A stretch of 40,545 nucleotides of DNA. It comes from Nitrospinota bacterium (lineage in GTDB: Bacteria > Nitrospinota > Nitrospinia > JACRGO01). Position 1 is the stretch's first letter; each line of letters starts with the position of its first letter. The position numbers and the translations under genes are program-made. Location of the stretch: positions 1-40,545 of the forward strand of contig JACRGO010000164.1 in NCBI GenBank assembly GCA_016212295.1. Reading direction: 5' to 3'. This document shows positions 1 to 9,260 of this stretch, piece after piece. Below the pieces are notes generated by a model. It made no database searches, was not told the DNA's origin, and worked only from the letters and a program-made list of their open reading frames with translations.

Positions 1-265
1 GGGGAGAATAAAGGGATATATTTTAAAATTCAAGTCGGTAACACCCATAAAACGACTATTTTGTTTTAAAAAACAGTATGTTAGAGCATGCTATGACAAT
101 TTTAACCGGACAGCAGTGTCAAAAGATATTTTAAATTTCAGATTTCAGATTTTAGATTGGAAGAATATAAAAAAAACCTACCACAAATCTGAAATCTAAA
201 ATCTAAAATTAATTTCATCGGCTTTTATTGGATTGTGAGAGTGGTTTTCATGGGCGTTACATCGT
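1..265. repeat. Left-edge noncoding stretch with a low-complexity inverted repeat
   Basis: No gene is supported here. Positions 133-158 and 185-210 are built from CAGATTT/TAGATTT units and their complements, forming an imperfect hairpin of about 25 bp whose mismatches are nearly all C/T. Just before it, 121-143 is an exact 23-bp copy of the end of the HD-GYP gene at 9247-9269, including its last codons and stop. An open frame ends there (GQQCQKIF then stop, against GQQKIF), so a paralogue tail or relic may enter from the left. Confidence 0.5.
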
Positions 266-607
266 TCAGGCTGCCTTCAGCAGGAAATCCACATGCACCG
301 CATCAAAAGGAAAGACGATACGGTTATTTTCGGTTTTTTGCAGTATCCCGGCCTTCAAAAGCGCATGCACGTCACCATGCACCGCTTTCACGTCCCTTCC
401 CAGCCTTCGGGCCGCCTCGCGAATCGTCATCGGCCCGCCGCCGGCCATGGCCTTGAGCAGTTCCCATCGTTTTCCGGAGAGCGCCCTGAAAAGGAGCGCG
501 GGCGACTCGAAGCTTATGAACGCCCCCTGCGGCTTTCCTTCGAGCGCCCGCAGGAAGCGGCTGTTGATTTTCCCGCGGGTGGAAATTTCCAATGTTACGG
601 TGCGCAT
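266..607 (-). CDS. TumA-like antitoxin, winged-HTH DNA-binding protein
   Basis: A 113-residue protein with a C-terminal helix-turn-helix (about residues 50-100: MTIREAARRLGRDVKAVHGD, then a wing-like ILQKTENNRIVF). It is the second gene of a two-gene unit: its ATG lies one base after the TGA of the toxin gene, and the SD GGAGG sits inside the end of the toxin frame, so the two are translationally coupled. TumA-type antitoxins are HTH proteins that neutralise TumE and repress their own promoter. The assignment rests on the HTH plus the TumE partner; on its own the protein would only be called an HTH regulator. The toxin-first order is the reverse of the common type II order. Confidence 0.75.
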   Translation of the reverse strand: MRTVTLEISTRGKINSRFLRALEGKPQGAFISFESPALLFRALSGKRWELLKAMAGGGPMTIREAARRLGRDVKAVHGDVHALLKAGILQKTENNRIVFPFDAVHVDFLLKAA

Positions 608-608
608 A

Positions 609-890
609 TCAATGCCTCCATTTGTCCACGTCTTTCCAGAAATCGCCTAGCAGCGCTTCTGGTGAGTTAAAAGCGTAGGGAGTTTCCTCGCTCCCCTCAT
701 GCTTATGGTCCCCCTTGCCCGCCTCGTTGTCGCAGCGCAGCACACAGGAACCATTCACAACAAGGGCGAGTCGATATTTAAAGCCGCGGCGGCTGCCCGG
801 AAGCGGCGATGATAGCCGCCATACCGCCATTTCAACAAAAGTATTTTCAGCAATGACGCGGCGTTCGCTGAGCAGCAACCCGGCTTTCAT
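609..890 (-). CDS. TumE-family toxin (DUF6516)
   Basis: A 93-residue protein starting at MKAGLLLSERRV. The segment VWRLSSPLPGSRRGFKYRLA, followed by LRCDNEAGKGDHKH and a C-terminal LLGDFWKDVDKW, is the signature of the TumE/DUF6516 toxin family. The ATG at 890 was preferred over an upstream in-frame ATG at 926 because the -35 and -10 hexamers lie between them and family members start near this residue. No classical ribosome-binding site precedes it: the -10 ends 7 bases before the ATG, so the mRNA is probably leaderless or nearly so. TumE proteins are thought to act as RNases; the catalytic residues cannot be fixed here. Confidence 0.8.
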   Translation of the reverse strand: MKAGLLLSERRVIAENTFVEMAVWRLSSPLPGSRRGFKYRLALVVNGSCVLRCDNEAGKGDHKHEGSEETPYAFNSPEALLGDFWKDVDKWRH

Positions 891-926
891 GTTGGAGATA
901 ATAACAACGTATGAGGTTGTTGTCAA
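891..926 (-). promoter_or_regulatory. Promoter and operator of tumEA
   Basis: On the minus strand TTGACA (926-921) and TATTAT (903-898) are separated by exactly 17 bp, a near-consensus sigma-70 promoter. The inverted repeat AACAAC-N7-GTTGTT (903-908 and 916-921 on the plus strand) fills the spacer, the expected place for an autorepressor such as TumA. Predicted transcription start is within a base or two of the toxin ATG at 890. Confidence 0.65.
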
Positions 927-1069
927 GCGCTCTAACGCCAGACATCATTTAGCGCCAGGCTTCCAATCTTCAAACAATGCCAAGAAAAAAATCCTTGATA
1001 AATAAAATAAAACTGGGCTATGATCTTGCGGAAGCCAATGCGCCAAATATAAAGGAAGCATATCAAGGT

Positions 1070-1492
1070 ATGGACGGGAAGACAATCAGATCATTCAGGA
1101 AGAAAATAGCCGTTTTGCTCCTGCCTCTGATATTTCAACAAGGATGCATGCTTGCAGGACAAGTCGCCGCGACCGTTGCCGAGAAGGGCTATGATTACAC
1201 CCGGGATGGGACGGTTATCGACGTGATGAGCTGCCCCATGGAATTGTGCATGGAGTACGGGAGGGCGGCTCTTCGGGGATTGAATATTTCCTATCGGGAA
1301 GAAAAGGAAGAGACCCACTGGCTTCTCCGTGGAAGCATCCCGGAGAGGGAAGCGGTGATTCGATTTTATCCCCTTTCCGGAAATTTGACCAAGGTAAAGG
1401 CCAAGGTCTATTTGGTTTCCAACCAATTGGATGTCGACAGGGACATAGCCATGGAGATTCTGGACCAGATGAATCTTGCAATGGGCCGATAA
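1070..1492 (+). CDS. Small putative lipoprotein (DUF3568-like)
   Basis: 140 residues from the ATG at 1070. A basic N-terminus and hydrophobic stretch (KKIAVLLLPLIFQ) lead to an imperfect lipobox ending QQGC at residue 26. The mature part has AGQVAATVAEKGYDYTRDGTV followed by one alpha/beta domain (residues 55-140), resembling DUF3568 proteins, which occur as small outer-membrane lipoproteins; that link is tentative. An earlier in-frame ATG at 977 would add 31 polar residues before the signal sequence, so the later start is preferred although its RBS is poor. The stop codon abuts the left arm of the inverted-repeat element at 1492-1788. Confidence 0.55.
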   Translation: MDGKTIRSFRKKIAVLLLPLIFQQGCMLAGQVAATVAEKGYDYTRDGTVIDVMSCPMELCMEYGRAALRGLNISYREEKEETHWLLRGSIPEREAVIRFYPLSGNLTKVKAKVYLVSNQLDVDRDIAMEILDQMNLAMGR

Positions 1493-1788
1493 GATACTTA
1501 CTCGCCTATTCCGGGAATTTATCTCGCACATCCCATCTCCGGCAATGAGCCAAAAATATTTGAAATTTCAAAAAGGCGGCAAAAAGTAAAACCAGCAATT
1601 CTCGGTGAAACACGAAAGGCTTGAGATTCTTCGCTCCGCTCAGAATGACAGCTACAGACTTTCGTAATGTCATTCTGAAGAAGCGAAGCGACTGAAGAAT
1701 CTCCTGCCATTTTCACCGAGAATTGCTGAAGCAAAACGTTTCATGGCAAAAAAAGAGATAAATTTTCGGAATAGGCGAGTAAGTATCT
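1492..1788. repeat. Nested inverted-repeat (MITE-like) element
   Basis: Outer arms 1492-1525 and 1755-1788 are inverted copies of 34 bp with two mismatches (core TTACTCGCCTATTCCG). Inside, 1594-1610 and 1711-1727 are a perfect 17-bp inverted repeat (AGCAATTCTCGGTGAAA). The centre (about 1625-1710) is a third imperfect palindrome with AGATTCTTC and CAGAATGACA arms, a motif family common in environmental genomes. No gene lies inside. The right arm reaches nearly to the start of the next gene, and upstream candidate starts of that gene fall within the element. Confidence 0.8.
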
Positions 1789-1817
1789 CCGCATCGGAAC
1801 GTAATAATTATGGAAAG

Positions 1818-2900
1818 ATGAAAAAAAGAACCGCCATTTTCTTTTTTATTGCCGCCGCTTTTTTCAGCGGGTGCCACAAGGACGTCCCGGTGGGATGGAT
1901 TGAAAGGCCGGACAGCCTGTTTTATCTGAAGAAATCCGCTGAACTTCATGAAAAAGGAGAAACGGCAAAGGCGGAAAATTACTTTTTTTTCACCTTCCTC
2001 CGGTTCCACAGTTTCAAGGACGAGGAGATCTACAATCCGGAAGCGGTGGCCGAAGAAAGATTCGCGTCTCTCCTTGAAGAATTTCCAAAGGAACTACGGG
2101 AAAAATATTCCCTCACGCCCGGTTTTTTGAAGGCCATCCATGCGGGGAAAAAAATAGAGAGAGAACCGGAATATAAACCGGAAAGGCGGGAAACTGGCCC
2201 TCTCGAACCATCCCTCACCGGCAACGCCATACCCCTCCCTCCAGAGCCCAAAACCGCGCCAGCGCCGGAAATGCCGGCTTCCCCGGAGGCTGTAGGTCCG
2301 GCGCCGGATTCCCAGGAGGAAAAAGTTTTTGTCCGGGAAAGCCAAGCCAATCATAGGCCAGGGAGATTGCAGCGACTGAGCGCCCAACGCGCCAAGGACA
2401 AGGAAATTCTCTTCAAAACCAGCGCCCCCTTATCCGTCAAGGAAGTGATGGAAGCCTTCGGCTTAGCGTCAAGGCCGGAAAACGTTTCCCAAGCCCCTGA
2501 AGGGTTCCTGGTAAAACTGCCTTTCAGCGCGCAGCATCTGGGAGGCATGGTGGGTAAGAAGGAACAGGGGCCTTATGTGGCGGACCATGGCGGCGAGACC
2601 CTGGGGCTGGTTATTGCTAATGTAAAGGAATTGGTCCCGGAGCTTTGCGGGAAACGGGCCTACCGTTGCTCCATCTTCGAGAAGCTGTATGTCAAGGGAA
2701 AAATAGCGGACACCTATCCGGAGGCGGGGAAGAAGATTTTTCTTTGGAACAAGGATGTCCTGAAGGATTATCCCTTTGAGGAGTTAATGGCAGGGAAGGT
2801 AAAAATAAAAGGCGGGACCAGGCTGCAAATCTTCACCGATTTTTATTACGACGGCCTTTCCTCAACCAACGCAACTTCTCAAAAAGGCTGGGGAGGTTAA
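1818..2900 (+). CDS. Lipoprotein of unknown function with proline-rich linker
   Basis: 360 residues from the ATG at 1818; longer readings would begin inside the inverted-repeat element. The signal peptide MKKRTAIFFFIAAAFFSGC ends in a good lipobox (FSGC). Residues about 20-105 are a helical, TPR-like region (YLKKSAELHEKGETAKAENY), about 125-180 a Pro/Ala/Glu-rich linker, and about 200-355 a globular C-terminal domain with no recognised motif. The gene is nine bases from the next lipoprotein gene, which also has TPRs, so the two are probably co-transcribed and act together at the envelope. Function unknown. Confidence 0.75.
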   Translation: MKKRTAIFFFIAAAFFSGCHKDVPVGWIERPDSLFYLKKSAELHEKGETAKAENYFFFTFLRFHSFKDEEIYNPEAVAEERFASLLEEFPKELREKYSLTPGFLKAIHAGKKIEREPEYKPERRETGPLEPSLTGNAIPLPPEPKTAPAPEMPASPEAVGPAPDSQEEKVFVRESQANHRPGRLQRLSAQRAKDKEILFKTSAPLSVKEVMEAFGLASRPENVSQAPEGFLVKLPFSAQHLGGMVGKKEQGPYVADHGGETLGLVIANVKELVPELCGKRAYRCSIFEKLYVKGKIADTYPEAGKKIFLWNKDVLKDYPFEELMAGKVKIKGGTRLQIFTDFYYDGLSSTNATSQKGWGG

Positions 2901-2915
2901 TAAAAGGCTATGGCC

Positions 2916-3719
2916 ATGCGTCCATTCATGAACAATCCTTTTCACTGCTTTCTTTTTTTGCTGGCTCTCCTTGCCGGGTGCGCCACCACGGAAGCAAGGC
3001 TGGACAAGCAACTCCAGACAGAAAAAAATTTTTTCAGCGGCATGAATTACCTGGAAAGAAGACTTTTGCCACAGGCCCGCGAGGAATTCCTGGCGGCCAT
3101 CCAATTAGATCCATCCGTGCCCAAGCTGCACAGCGCCCTTGGGAGGGTTTATTTAGAGGAAAACAAACCGGACCTCGCTGAAAAAGAATTCAAAAAGACC
3201 CTTGATCTGGACAACCAATTCCTTGACGCATACATTCAATTGGGTACTTTATACATGGGCCAGAAAAGATTCGATGAAGCCATCGGCTCTTTTAAAAAAC
3301 TCCTTTCATTCGCCCCGCAATTCCCGGAATTCCGCGCCCAAAATTTCATTGGATGGGCTTATTACGAGAAAGGGGACTACGACCAGGCCTTCCAGTCCCT
3401 CAGGACCGCCGTTATTTCATCTCCGAAGTACATGCCGGCTCGATATAATCTGGGCTTGGCCCTTTTTGCCCTTGGCCATGAGGAAGAGGCCGCCAGGGAA
3501 TTCAACGAGGCCGTTAAACTTTCACCCGGCTTTTCGCCGGCGCATAACCAATTGGGATTGATCTACATGAAAAACAAAATGTACAAGGAGGCATTGTCTG
3601 AATTCAAGGAGGTGATTGCCTCCTCGCCGGACGAAAACATGAAAAGAATGGCAGGGGAATATGTAAAAATCATAGAGGGGATGCAAAACTCAAAACCTCA
3701 ATCGCCAAATAAAAAATAA
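2916..3719 (+). CDS. TPR lipoprotein, PilF/PilW-like architecture
   Basis: 267 residues from the ATG at 2916 (AAAAGG eight bases upstream; an ATG at 2910 is possible). The lipobox LAGC is followed by about six tetratricopeptide repeats from residue 40 to 255, with typical units such as LHSALGRVYLEENKPDLAEK and AHNQLGLIYMKNKMYKEA. Lipid-anchored TPR proteins of this size include PilF/PilW, which help assemble the type IV pilus secretin, but many unrelated scaffolds look the same and there are no pilus genes here. The neighbour upstream is another lipoprotein, which supports a shared outer-membrane role. Confidence 0.75.
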   Translation: MRPFMNNPFHCFLFLLALLAGCATTEARLDKQLQTEKNFFSGMNYLERRLLPQAREEFLAAIQLDPSVPKLHSALGRVYLEENKPDLAEKEFKKTLDLDNQFLDAYIQLGTLYMGQKRFDEAIGSFKKLLSFAPQFPEFRAQNFIGWAYYEKGDYDQAFQSLRTAVISSPKYMPARYNLGLALFALGHEEEAAREFNEAVKLSPGFSPAHNQLGLIYMKNKMYKEALSEFKEVIASSPDENMKRMAGEYVKIIEGMQNSKPQSPNKK

Positions 3720-3805
3720 ATCCCGATAACCAAAATTACAAGGAATAAACATAGTGAAAATCAATCTTGCCTGGGGGGGGGAGGAAAAAAATTCAAAATT
3801 TCTCT

Positions 3806-4048
3806 GGCCCGGCCACAGGCTCCGCTAACCAGGGCCGCTGTTTTCACCTTTTCGCTTAATCTGGCGTCCATCGCGTAGGCGGTCCCCGCCGCCGCTTCCC
3901 CCCTTTCCACGAAATTCAAGGCGGACCGCACATCAACGGTCCACACGGTTCTATAAAAAAACGTCTCCAGCCACCCAAAATAAACCAGCGCCTCCCTGGA
4001 GTATGTTCCGGCCAGGACATGTCTTGGGCCGCCCATAACCAACTTGCC
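3806..4048 (-). pseudogene. Relic of molybdate ABC transporter binding protein ModA
   Basis: On the minus strand an open stretch reads GKLVMGGPRHVLAGTYSREA, then VRSALNFVERGEAAAGTAYA with a following MDARLSEKVKTAALV. This lines up with the ModA segment usually written as LAVGDPEHVPAGxYAKEAL, VRxALxxVExGEAxxGIVY and a xDA-KVKVVA end, about 80 residues from the C-terminal lobe of a normally ~250-residue protein. The rest of the protein is missing: upstream sequence has no ModA similarity or signal peptide, and the 3' side runs into a nine-G tract and an A-rich tract that destroy the frame. No modB or modC is nearby. Best read as a pseudogene fragment. Confidence 0.7.
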
Positions 4049-4169
4049 TTGAAAGGCTGCGGCGAGACGCAGGCGGCTTTTTTTATTTTGACGCCCCCCC
4101 TTTGGCGTGATCAACACAAAGGCTCTCTATCGAGTCTGGCTCTTATTGATCGATTTTCGTTGCAAAATA

Positions 4170-4191
4170 GACAACGTTGTCAATTTGACAA
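4170..4191. promoter_or_regulatory. Overlapping palindromes, possible operator
   Basis: GACAACGTTGTC (4170-4181) is a perfect 12-bp palindrome and overlaps TTGTCAATTTGACAA (4177-4191). The site lies in the gene-free stretch 4061-4452 between two gene relics, so it may be a leftover operator of the lost molybdate gene. No matching regulator is identified. The rest of that stretch shows nothing convincing. Confidence 0.35.
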
Positions 4192-4452
4192 CATTAGCCA
4201 CTGGGAAGAGACCTGCTGGCTCATGGAACTCCTATTCTGGCAAACTTAAGATAAAATCGTTTCCGTGACAATTATCACAGACAGAACACAAAATTTGAAT
4301 TAACCTATGGGACGCAATTAAATAAATGTAAATAGTCAGGCACAGAGGCAAAAGGCACAAAGTGGACGAAAATACTAGTAATTACCAGCCTCGCCAAATA
4401 ATCCAACGGGCGCCACGGGGGGGTCCAATTTTCCAGGGACAAAATCGGGGGG

Positions 4453-4632
4453 ATTTTAGGCGTGGATTATCGCTCCAGGGCCGGCTTTCCCGTTATAAAT
4501 ATTCCCGGATGCCCTGCCCACCCCGACTGGATTACAGAAACCCTCTATCTCCTCTCACAAAAAAAACTGGCCCTCGATGCGCTTGATTACGCCAACCGTC
4601 CAGCGCATTTCTTCAACAACCTTGCCCACCAC
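4453..4632 (+). pseudogene. Relic of a [NiFe]-hydrogenase small subunit
   Basis: One plus-strand frame reads [31 protein letters not shown], then [20 protein letters not shown]. This is the conserved core of uptake-type hydrogenase small subunits, in which the Cys of GCPxHPxW ligates an iron-sulfur cluster and the next element is HHGC. Here HH is followed by RGKY, so the next ligand and everything after it are lost, as is all sequence before the fragment. About 60 residues of a normally ~300-residue protein remain. The frame ends just before the hybrid kinase gene at 4727. Confidence 0.7.
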
Positions 4633-4726
4633 AGGGGCAAATATTTGTGGGTTCCCGCCTTCGGCAACCCTGGTCTATTCTTTGTATCTCCTTCGGGGCA
4701 GATTTGAATGGATTATAAAAAGACCC

Positions 4727-7700
4727 ATGGAATTTTTTAAAAAACACAACATCACCATCCTGTGCCTTATCCTCATTATCTGTCTGTCTTCACTGACCAC
4801 GTATAACTATTTCCACCAAAAGGAAATCCTCCTTCAGCAGTTGAACGTGGACACGGACAATATCGTCAAGTCGGTCTCCTCCAGCATTTCCAAGTTCACG
4901 GCCATCAAGGACCTGATGAACATCCAGGACCTGATCAAGAACATCTCCCTGAAGCTGGACATCTTCGAGTTCCGCTACATGGACAAGGACGGGACCATCC
5001 TGAACTCCATGTTCAAGGAAGAGATCGGGCAAAAGTTCGAGCGTCCCAATTTCGACATTGCCGACAAAAAGAGCCTGGGACGTTTTTACGAGGACGAGCG
5101 GGACATGACCAAGGTCCGCGCGGTCTCCTATCCGGTCAACCGGGGCGAGGAGACCGTGGGCATCATAGACCTGGCCGTGGATATATCGGAGTTTAACAGC
5201 GCCTCCGCGGAGGTCAGGAAGGCGGCCCTCAAGCGGATGGAAACGGACGTGACCAACCTCGTGAACTCCGTGGCCAGCTCGGTCCTGACCAGCCTTTCCA
5301 TCTTCGAGACCGTGGACTTCCTCGATTTCCTGGCCAACTTCGTGAAATCCACGGAGAACATCGTGGAGGTGGCCTTGCTGGACAAGGGGGGAAAGGTCCT
5401 GGTCAGCAGCAATCCCGACAGGGCGGGCAAGGCCCTGGGCAAGGAACTCGCTGAGCCCCAGAGGGGATTTCTGACGGAAAAAGGGCGGGACGCGTACAGG
5501 ATTATTGATCATGTGGACCCCGCGAGGCCCGAGGGCATCCACCTGATGCTCCTCATGGACGCCACCTCGTATGTGTCCAATGCGCGCCAGCTCCTCGTCA
5601 CGGCCATAGCCACGGCCTTCTTCACCATCCTTTTTGCTCTGACCATCGCGTATTCCATATACAAAATCAACCTGGAGCGGGCCAAGAAGGAAAACGCCCG
5701 GCTGGAGTCCAAGGTCAGGGAGCGCACCACGGAATTGCAGAAGGCTAAAGAGACGGCAGATGATGCCAACCGCGCGAAAAGTGATTTTCTCGCCAACATG
5801 AGCCACGAAATCCGCACGCCGATGAACGCCATCATCGGCATGTCTCATCTGGCCTTGCAAACCGGCCTGAATGACAAGCAGCGCAACTACATCGGCAAAG
5901 TGGATTCCGCAGCCAGGAGCCTGCTCGGCATCATAAACGACATACTCGATTCCTCCAAGATCGAAGCGGGCAAGATGCAGCTTGAGAACATAGACTTCTA
6001 TCTGGAAGATGTCATGGAACACCTGGCCGATCTTTCCGTCATCAAGGCGCAGGATAAAGGGCTGGAGGTGTTGTTCGACGTGGGCGCCGATGTGCCGACG
6101 GCGCTCGTCGGCGATCCGTTACGGCTGGGGCAGGTGGTCATCAATCTGGTGAACAACGCCATCAAGTTCACCGAGAAAGGTGAAATTACCCTGGGCATCC
6201 ACAAGACAGCCGATGAACCGGATGGGGTGCGTTTGCATTTCGCTGTTGCCGATACCGGCATCGGCCTCACCGGGGAGCAGCGCGACAAGCTGTTCAGCGC
6301 CTTCTCCCAGGCCGACGCCTCGACCACCCGCAAGTACGGCGGCACGGGCCTGGGACTTACCATCAGCAAGCGCATGGTGGAAATGATGGGCGGCGATATC
6401 GGAGTGGACAGCGAACCTGGCAATGGCAGCGTCTTCCACTTCACCGCCAAATTTGGCTTACAGTCCGGGCAGCGTTCCCTTGCCGCGACCACCGGGGAGG
6501 TGGCTGGGCTGCGCATTCTGGTGGTGGACAATAATTCCAGCGCGCGGGAAATCATGCTGTCGATGCTGGAGTCGCTCAAGTTCGACGCGACCGCCGCGAG
6601 CAGCGGCGCGGAAGCCATCGGCGAATTGGAGCAGGCCCGGATCGAAGGCAAACCTTATGGCTTGGCGCTGATGGACTGGATGATGCCGGGCATGGACGGC
6701 ATTGAAACCATCAAACGCATACGCGCCGACGCCAAGCTGGCGCATACGCCGTCGGTAATCATGGTGACCGCTTACAGCCGGGATGAATTAATGCAGCGGG
6801 CGCGGGACACAAAAATCGAAGGCATGCTGGTCAAACCCGTGAGCCCATCCACCCTGGTCAGCGGCATACTCAACGCCTTTGGCAAGGAGGCATTACGCCA
6901 TCCGCGCAAAACGGAACGGCGGGACGCGTGCCTCGCGGCGGAAAAAGCCATGCGCGGCGCGCACCTGTTGCTGGCGGAAGACAACGCCGTCAATCAGGAC
7001 CTGGCATTGGAACTTCTCACGGCGGCGGGCATTCGGGTGGATGTCGCCAACAATGGCGCGGAGGCCTTGGAGATGGTGGCGAGGGCCGATTACGACGGCG
7101 TGCTGATGGACTGCCAGATGCCGGTGATGGACGGGTTCGAGGCCGCCCGCGAGATTCGTAAGGATGAACGTTTCGCCGGACTGCCGATTCTCACCATGAC
7201 GGCCAACGCGATGGCAGGCGACAGGGAGAAATGCATCGAATGCGGCATGAACGGCCACATCCCGAAACCAATTGACGTCGGCCGGCTCTTCATCACGTTG
7301 GAGCGTTGGATTAAGCCGAAAGCGGCCGCCGCTGAATCAAGCGCCAAGCCAGGCATTGCGAAAGTTGGAATGGATAATGACCTGCCATATATATCCGGCC
7401 TGGAAATAGAAAAGGCATTGGGCCGTTTAGGCGGCAACGCCAAGCTATTGCGCAGGCAGATCAACCGTTTCAACGAAACCCAGGCGGACGCCATGCAGCG
7501 GATTAAAAAAGCCATTGAGAAGAACGACACTGAAACCGCCGCCCGTGAAGCGCATACCGTGAAGGGGCAGGCCGGCGCTATTGGCGCCATGAAAATGGCC
7601 GAGCGCGCCGCCATGGTCGAGTGCATGTTGAATCGGGGAGAGGTAGATGGCTTGACCCCGGCGTTGGATGCGATGGAGCGGGAGCTGGCTACTCTGATGG

Positions 7701-7990
7701 AGCGGATAAACGCCGCAACGGGAAGCCGCCATGACACGGAAGATGTGACGGCATCCGGCGGTTCCGTGGATATGGAGGTGCTTGCCGGCGATTTGCGGCA
7801 GCTTGCCGCGCTGCTGGCGGATGACGATTCCAAGGCCGGCAAGATGGTGGACGGCATTGCGGACAGGCTTGGCGCAGCGGGCCAGGGCCTTTTCGCCAAA
7901 CAGCTCAAAAAACTCATCGCCAAATATGATTTTGAAGGGGCGATGGAGAAACTGAAGGAAGCGGCACAGGCTTTAGGGATAGTTCTTTGA
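4727..7990 (+). CDS. Hybrid sensor histidine kinase (Cache sensor, HisKA, two receivers, Hpt)
   Basis: 1087 residues from the ATG at 4727. A first membrane helix (residues 9-29) and a second (about 288-312) bracket a ~260-residue extracytoplasmic double-Cache-like sensor. A coiled coil leads to HisKA (H360 in [14 protein letters not shown]), HATPase (N-box [11 protein letters not shown]-boxes DTGIG and GGTGLGL), receiver 1 (D650 in [12 protein letters not shown]703), receiver 2 (D795 in [12 protein letters not shown]847) and an Hpt domain (H943 in [12 protein letters not shown]). This is the BarA/TorS-type multistep phosphorelay layout. The HD-GYP response regulator 188 bases downstream is the likely partner. 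No good RBS precedes the start, and the 5' side is the hydrogenase relic. Confidence 0.9.
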   Translation: MEFFKKHNITILCLILIICLSSLTTYNYFHQKEILLQQLNVDTDNIVKSVSSSISKFTAIKDLMNIQDLIKNISLKLDIFEFRYMDKDGTILNSMFKEEIGQKFERPNFDIADKKSLGRFYEDERDMTKVRAVSYPVNRGEETVGIIDLAVDISEFNSASAEVRKAALKRMETDVTNLVNSVASSVLTSLSIFETVDFLDFLANFVKSTENIVEVALLDKGGKVLVSSNPDRAGKALGKELAEPQRGFLTEKGRDAYRIIDHVDPARPEGIHLMLLMDATSYVSNARQLLVTAIATAFFTILFALTIAYSIYKINLERAKKENARLESKVRERTTELQKAKETADDANRAKSDFLANMSHEIRTPMNAIIGMSHLALQTGLNDKQRNYIGKVDSAARSLLGIINDILDSSKIEAGKMQLENIDFYLEDVMEHLADLSVIKAQDKGLEVLFDVGADVPTALVGDPLRLGQVVINLVNNAIKFTEKGEITLGIHKTADEPDGVRLHFAVADTGIGLTGEQRDKLFSAFSQADASTTRKYGGTGLGLTISKRMVEMMGGDIGVDSEPGNGSVFHFTAKFGLQSGQRSLAATTGEVAGLRILVVDNNSSAREIMLSMLESLKFDATAASSGAEAIGELEQARIEGKPYGLALMDWMMPGMDGIETIKRIRADAKLAHTPSVIMVTAYSRDELMQRARDTKIEGMLVKPVSPSTLVSGILNAFGKEALRHPRKTERRDACLAAEKAMRGAHLLLAEDNAVNQDLALELLTAAGIRVDVANNGAEALEMVARADYDGVLMDCQMPVMDGFEAAREIRKDERFAGLPILTMTANAMAGDREKCIECGMNGHIPKPIDVGRLFITLERWIKPKAAAAESSAKPGIAKVGMDNDLPYISGLEIEKALGRLGGNAKLLRRQINRFNETQADAMQRIKKAIEKNDTETAAREAHTVKGQAGAIGAMKMAERAAMVECMLNRGEVDGLTPALDAMERELATLMERINAATGSRHDTEDVTASGGSVDMEVLAGDLRQLAALLADDDSKAGKMVDGIADRLGAAGQGLFAKQLKKLIAKYDFEGAMEKLKEAAQALGIVL

Positions 7991-8040
7991 GGCGCAGTTT
8001 TGTTGCTTATCTGTAATTTTTGTCTTTTGGCAAACTTTTT

Positions 8041-8177
8041 AACCACAAAGCACACAGTGGTTAATTTCTCTAGTTGCCAAGCAGGAGCCTGGGAGCGAGA
8101 GGGTCTAATTGCCCCCTACAATAGCCGAGATTCCTATATAATCAAAAATTAAATTGCATGAAAACCAGGGAAAGCGC
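8041..8177 (+). promoter_or_regulatory. Kinase-regulator spacer with hairpin and -10 box
   Basis: AACCAC...GTGGTT (about 8041-8062) is a small hairpin of the CACAAAG repeat family. A TATAAT hexamer at about 8136-8141, with no convincing -35 at 17 bp, could give the HD-GYP gene its own promoter. A seven-codon frame (MKTRESA, 8158-8181) ends in a TGA that overlaps the ATG at 8178. The true start has an AGGGA ribosome site. Confidence 0.35.
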
Positions 8178-9260
8178 ATGAGCGAACTGCACACTAAACA
8201 AACGGTCCTGGTCGTGGACGATACGCCCGAAAATATTGATATATTGACCGAGACGCTCGATCCCTCTTACCGTACCAGGATAGCGACCAATGGCGAGAAG
8301 GCGCTTAAGATGGCCTTTTCCAACACGCCTCCGGATCTTATCCTGCTCGATATTATGATGCCCGGCATGAACGGATACGACGTATGCAAAAAGCTCAAGG
8401 AGAGCCAAAGCACACACGGTATTCCGGTGATCTTCATCACCGCCATGAACGAGGTGGCGGACGAGAAGAAAGGGCTGGAACTAGGGGCGGTGGACTACAT
8501 CACCAAGCCGATCAGTCCGGCAATCGTGCTGGCGCGAGTCAAGACCCATCTTGCGCTTTACGACCAGACGCGCCATCTGGAGAGCATGGTTGAACAGCGC
8601 ACCGCCGAGCTCGAAAAAACCCGGCACCAGATTATTCACCGCCTCGGCCGCGCTTCCGAATTCAAGGACAACGAAACAGGCAATCATGTCATCCGCATGA
8701 GTCATTATTCCCGCCTGATCGCTCAAGCCTTTGGATTGGGAGAAGAACCCGTCGATATACTGTTTAACGCCGCGCCGATGCATGATGTCGGCAAGATCGG
8801 CATCCCCGATAAAGTGCTGCTTAAGCCCGGCAAGCTCGACAATGCCGAATTGGAATCCATACGCAAGCATCCGGAAATGGGCGCGGAAATTATCGGAGAC
8901 CATCACGACATTCTGCTCAGGACCGCGCGCACCCTTGCGCTGACGCACCACGAAAAATGGGACGGCAGTGGTTATCCCAATAAGCTCAAGGGCGAGGAAA
9001 TCCCGCTGTTTGGACGGATTGTCGCCATCGCCGATGTTTTCGACGCCCTGACGTCAGAACGCCCTTACAAAAAGGCATGGCCTGTAAAGGAGGCGGCGCA
9101 TGAACTGGAAAAAAGCGCCGGCACGAATTTTGACCCTGGGCTGATTGGGCCTTTCAAGGCCGTGTTGCCTGAAATTATAAAAATAATAGAGCGATACGCT
9201 GATAAACACGGAGCATTGAATGACCTGGATTTTATCAAAGGACAGCAAAAGATATTTTAA
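8178..9260 (+). CDS. Response regulator with HD-GYP c-di-GMP phosphodiesterase domain
   Basis: 360 residues. Residues 8-125 are a receiver (DD at 14-15, phospho-acceptor D58 in LLDIMMPGMNG, K110). A coiled coil joins it to an HD-GYP domain at about 150-345, with HD at 202-203 (MHDVGKIGIP), HHEKWDGSGYP at 257-267 and the ADVFDALTS..PYKK block. HD-GYP proteins hydrolyse cyclic di-GMP; all metal-binding residues visible in these motifs are present, so it should be active. It follows the hybrid kinase on the same strand, suggesting the phosphorelay lowers c-di-GMP and so favours motility. The last 23 bp including the stop recur at 121-143. Confidence 0.9.
   Translation: MSELHTKQTVLVVDDTPENIDILTETLDPSYRTRIATNGEKALKMAFSNTPPDLILLDIMMPGMNGYDVCKKLKESQSTHGIPVIFITAMNEVADEKKGLELGAVDYITKPISPAIVLARVKTHLALYDQTRHLESMVEQRTAELEKTRHQIIHRLGRASEFKDNETGNHVIRMSHYSRLIAQAFGLGEEPVDILFNAAPMHDVGKIGIPDKVLLKPGKLDNAELESIRKHPEMGAEIIGDHHDILLRTARTLALTHHEKWDGSGYPNKLKGEEIPLFGRIVAIADVFDALTSERPYKKAWPVKEAAHELEKSAGTNFDPGLIGPFKAVLPEIIKIIERYADKHGALNDLDFIKGQQKIF

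Noticed and set aside
2916-3719. Naming the TPR lipoprotein pilF
   Set aside because: TPR lipoproteins of this size have many roles and there are no type IV pilus genes in the window.
4577-4726. Extension of the hybrid kinase upstream of 4727
   Set aside because: The extra residues overlap the hydrogenase relic in another frame and do not look like a signal sequence; the membrane helix directly follows the ATG at 4727.
8158-8181. Seven-codon leader peptide MKTRESA overlapping the HD-GYP start
   Set aside because: No ribosome site of its own is clear and a frame this short is expected by chance.
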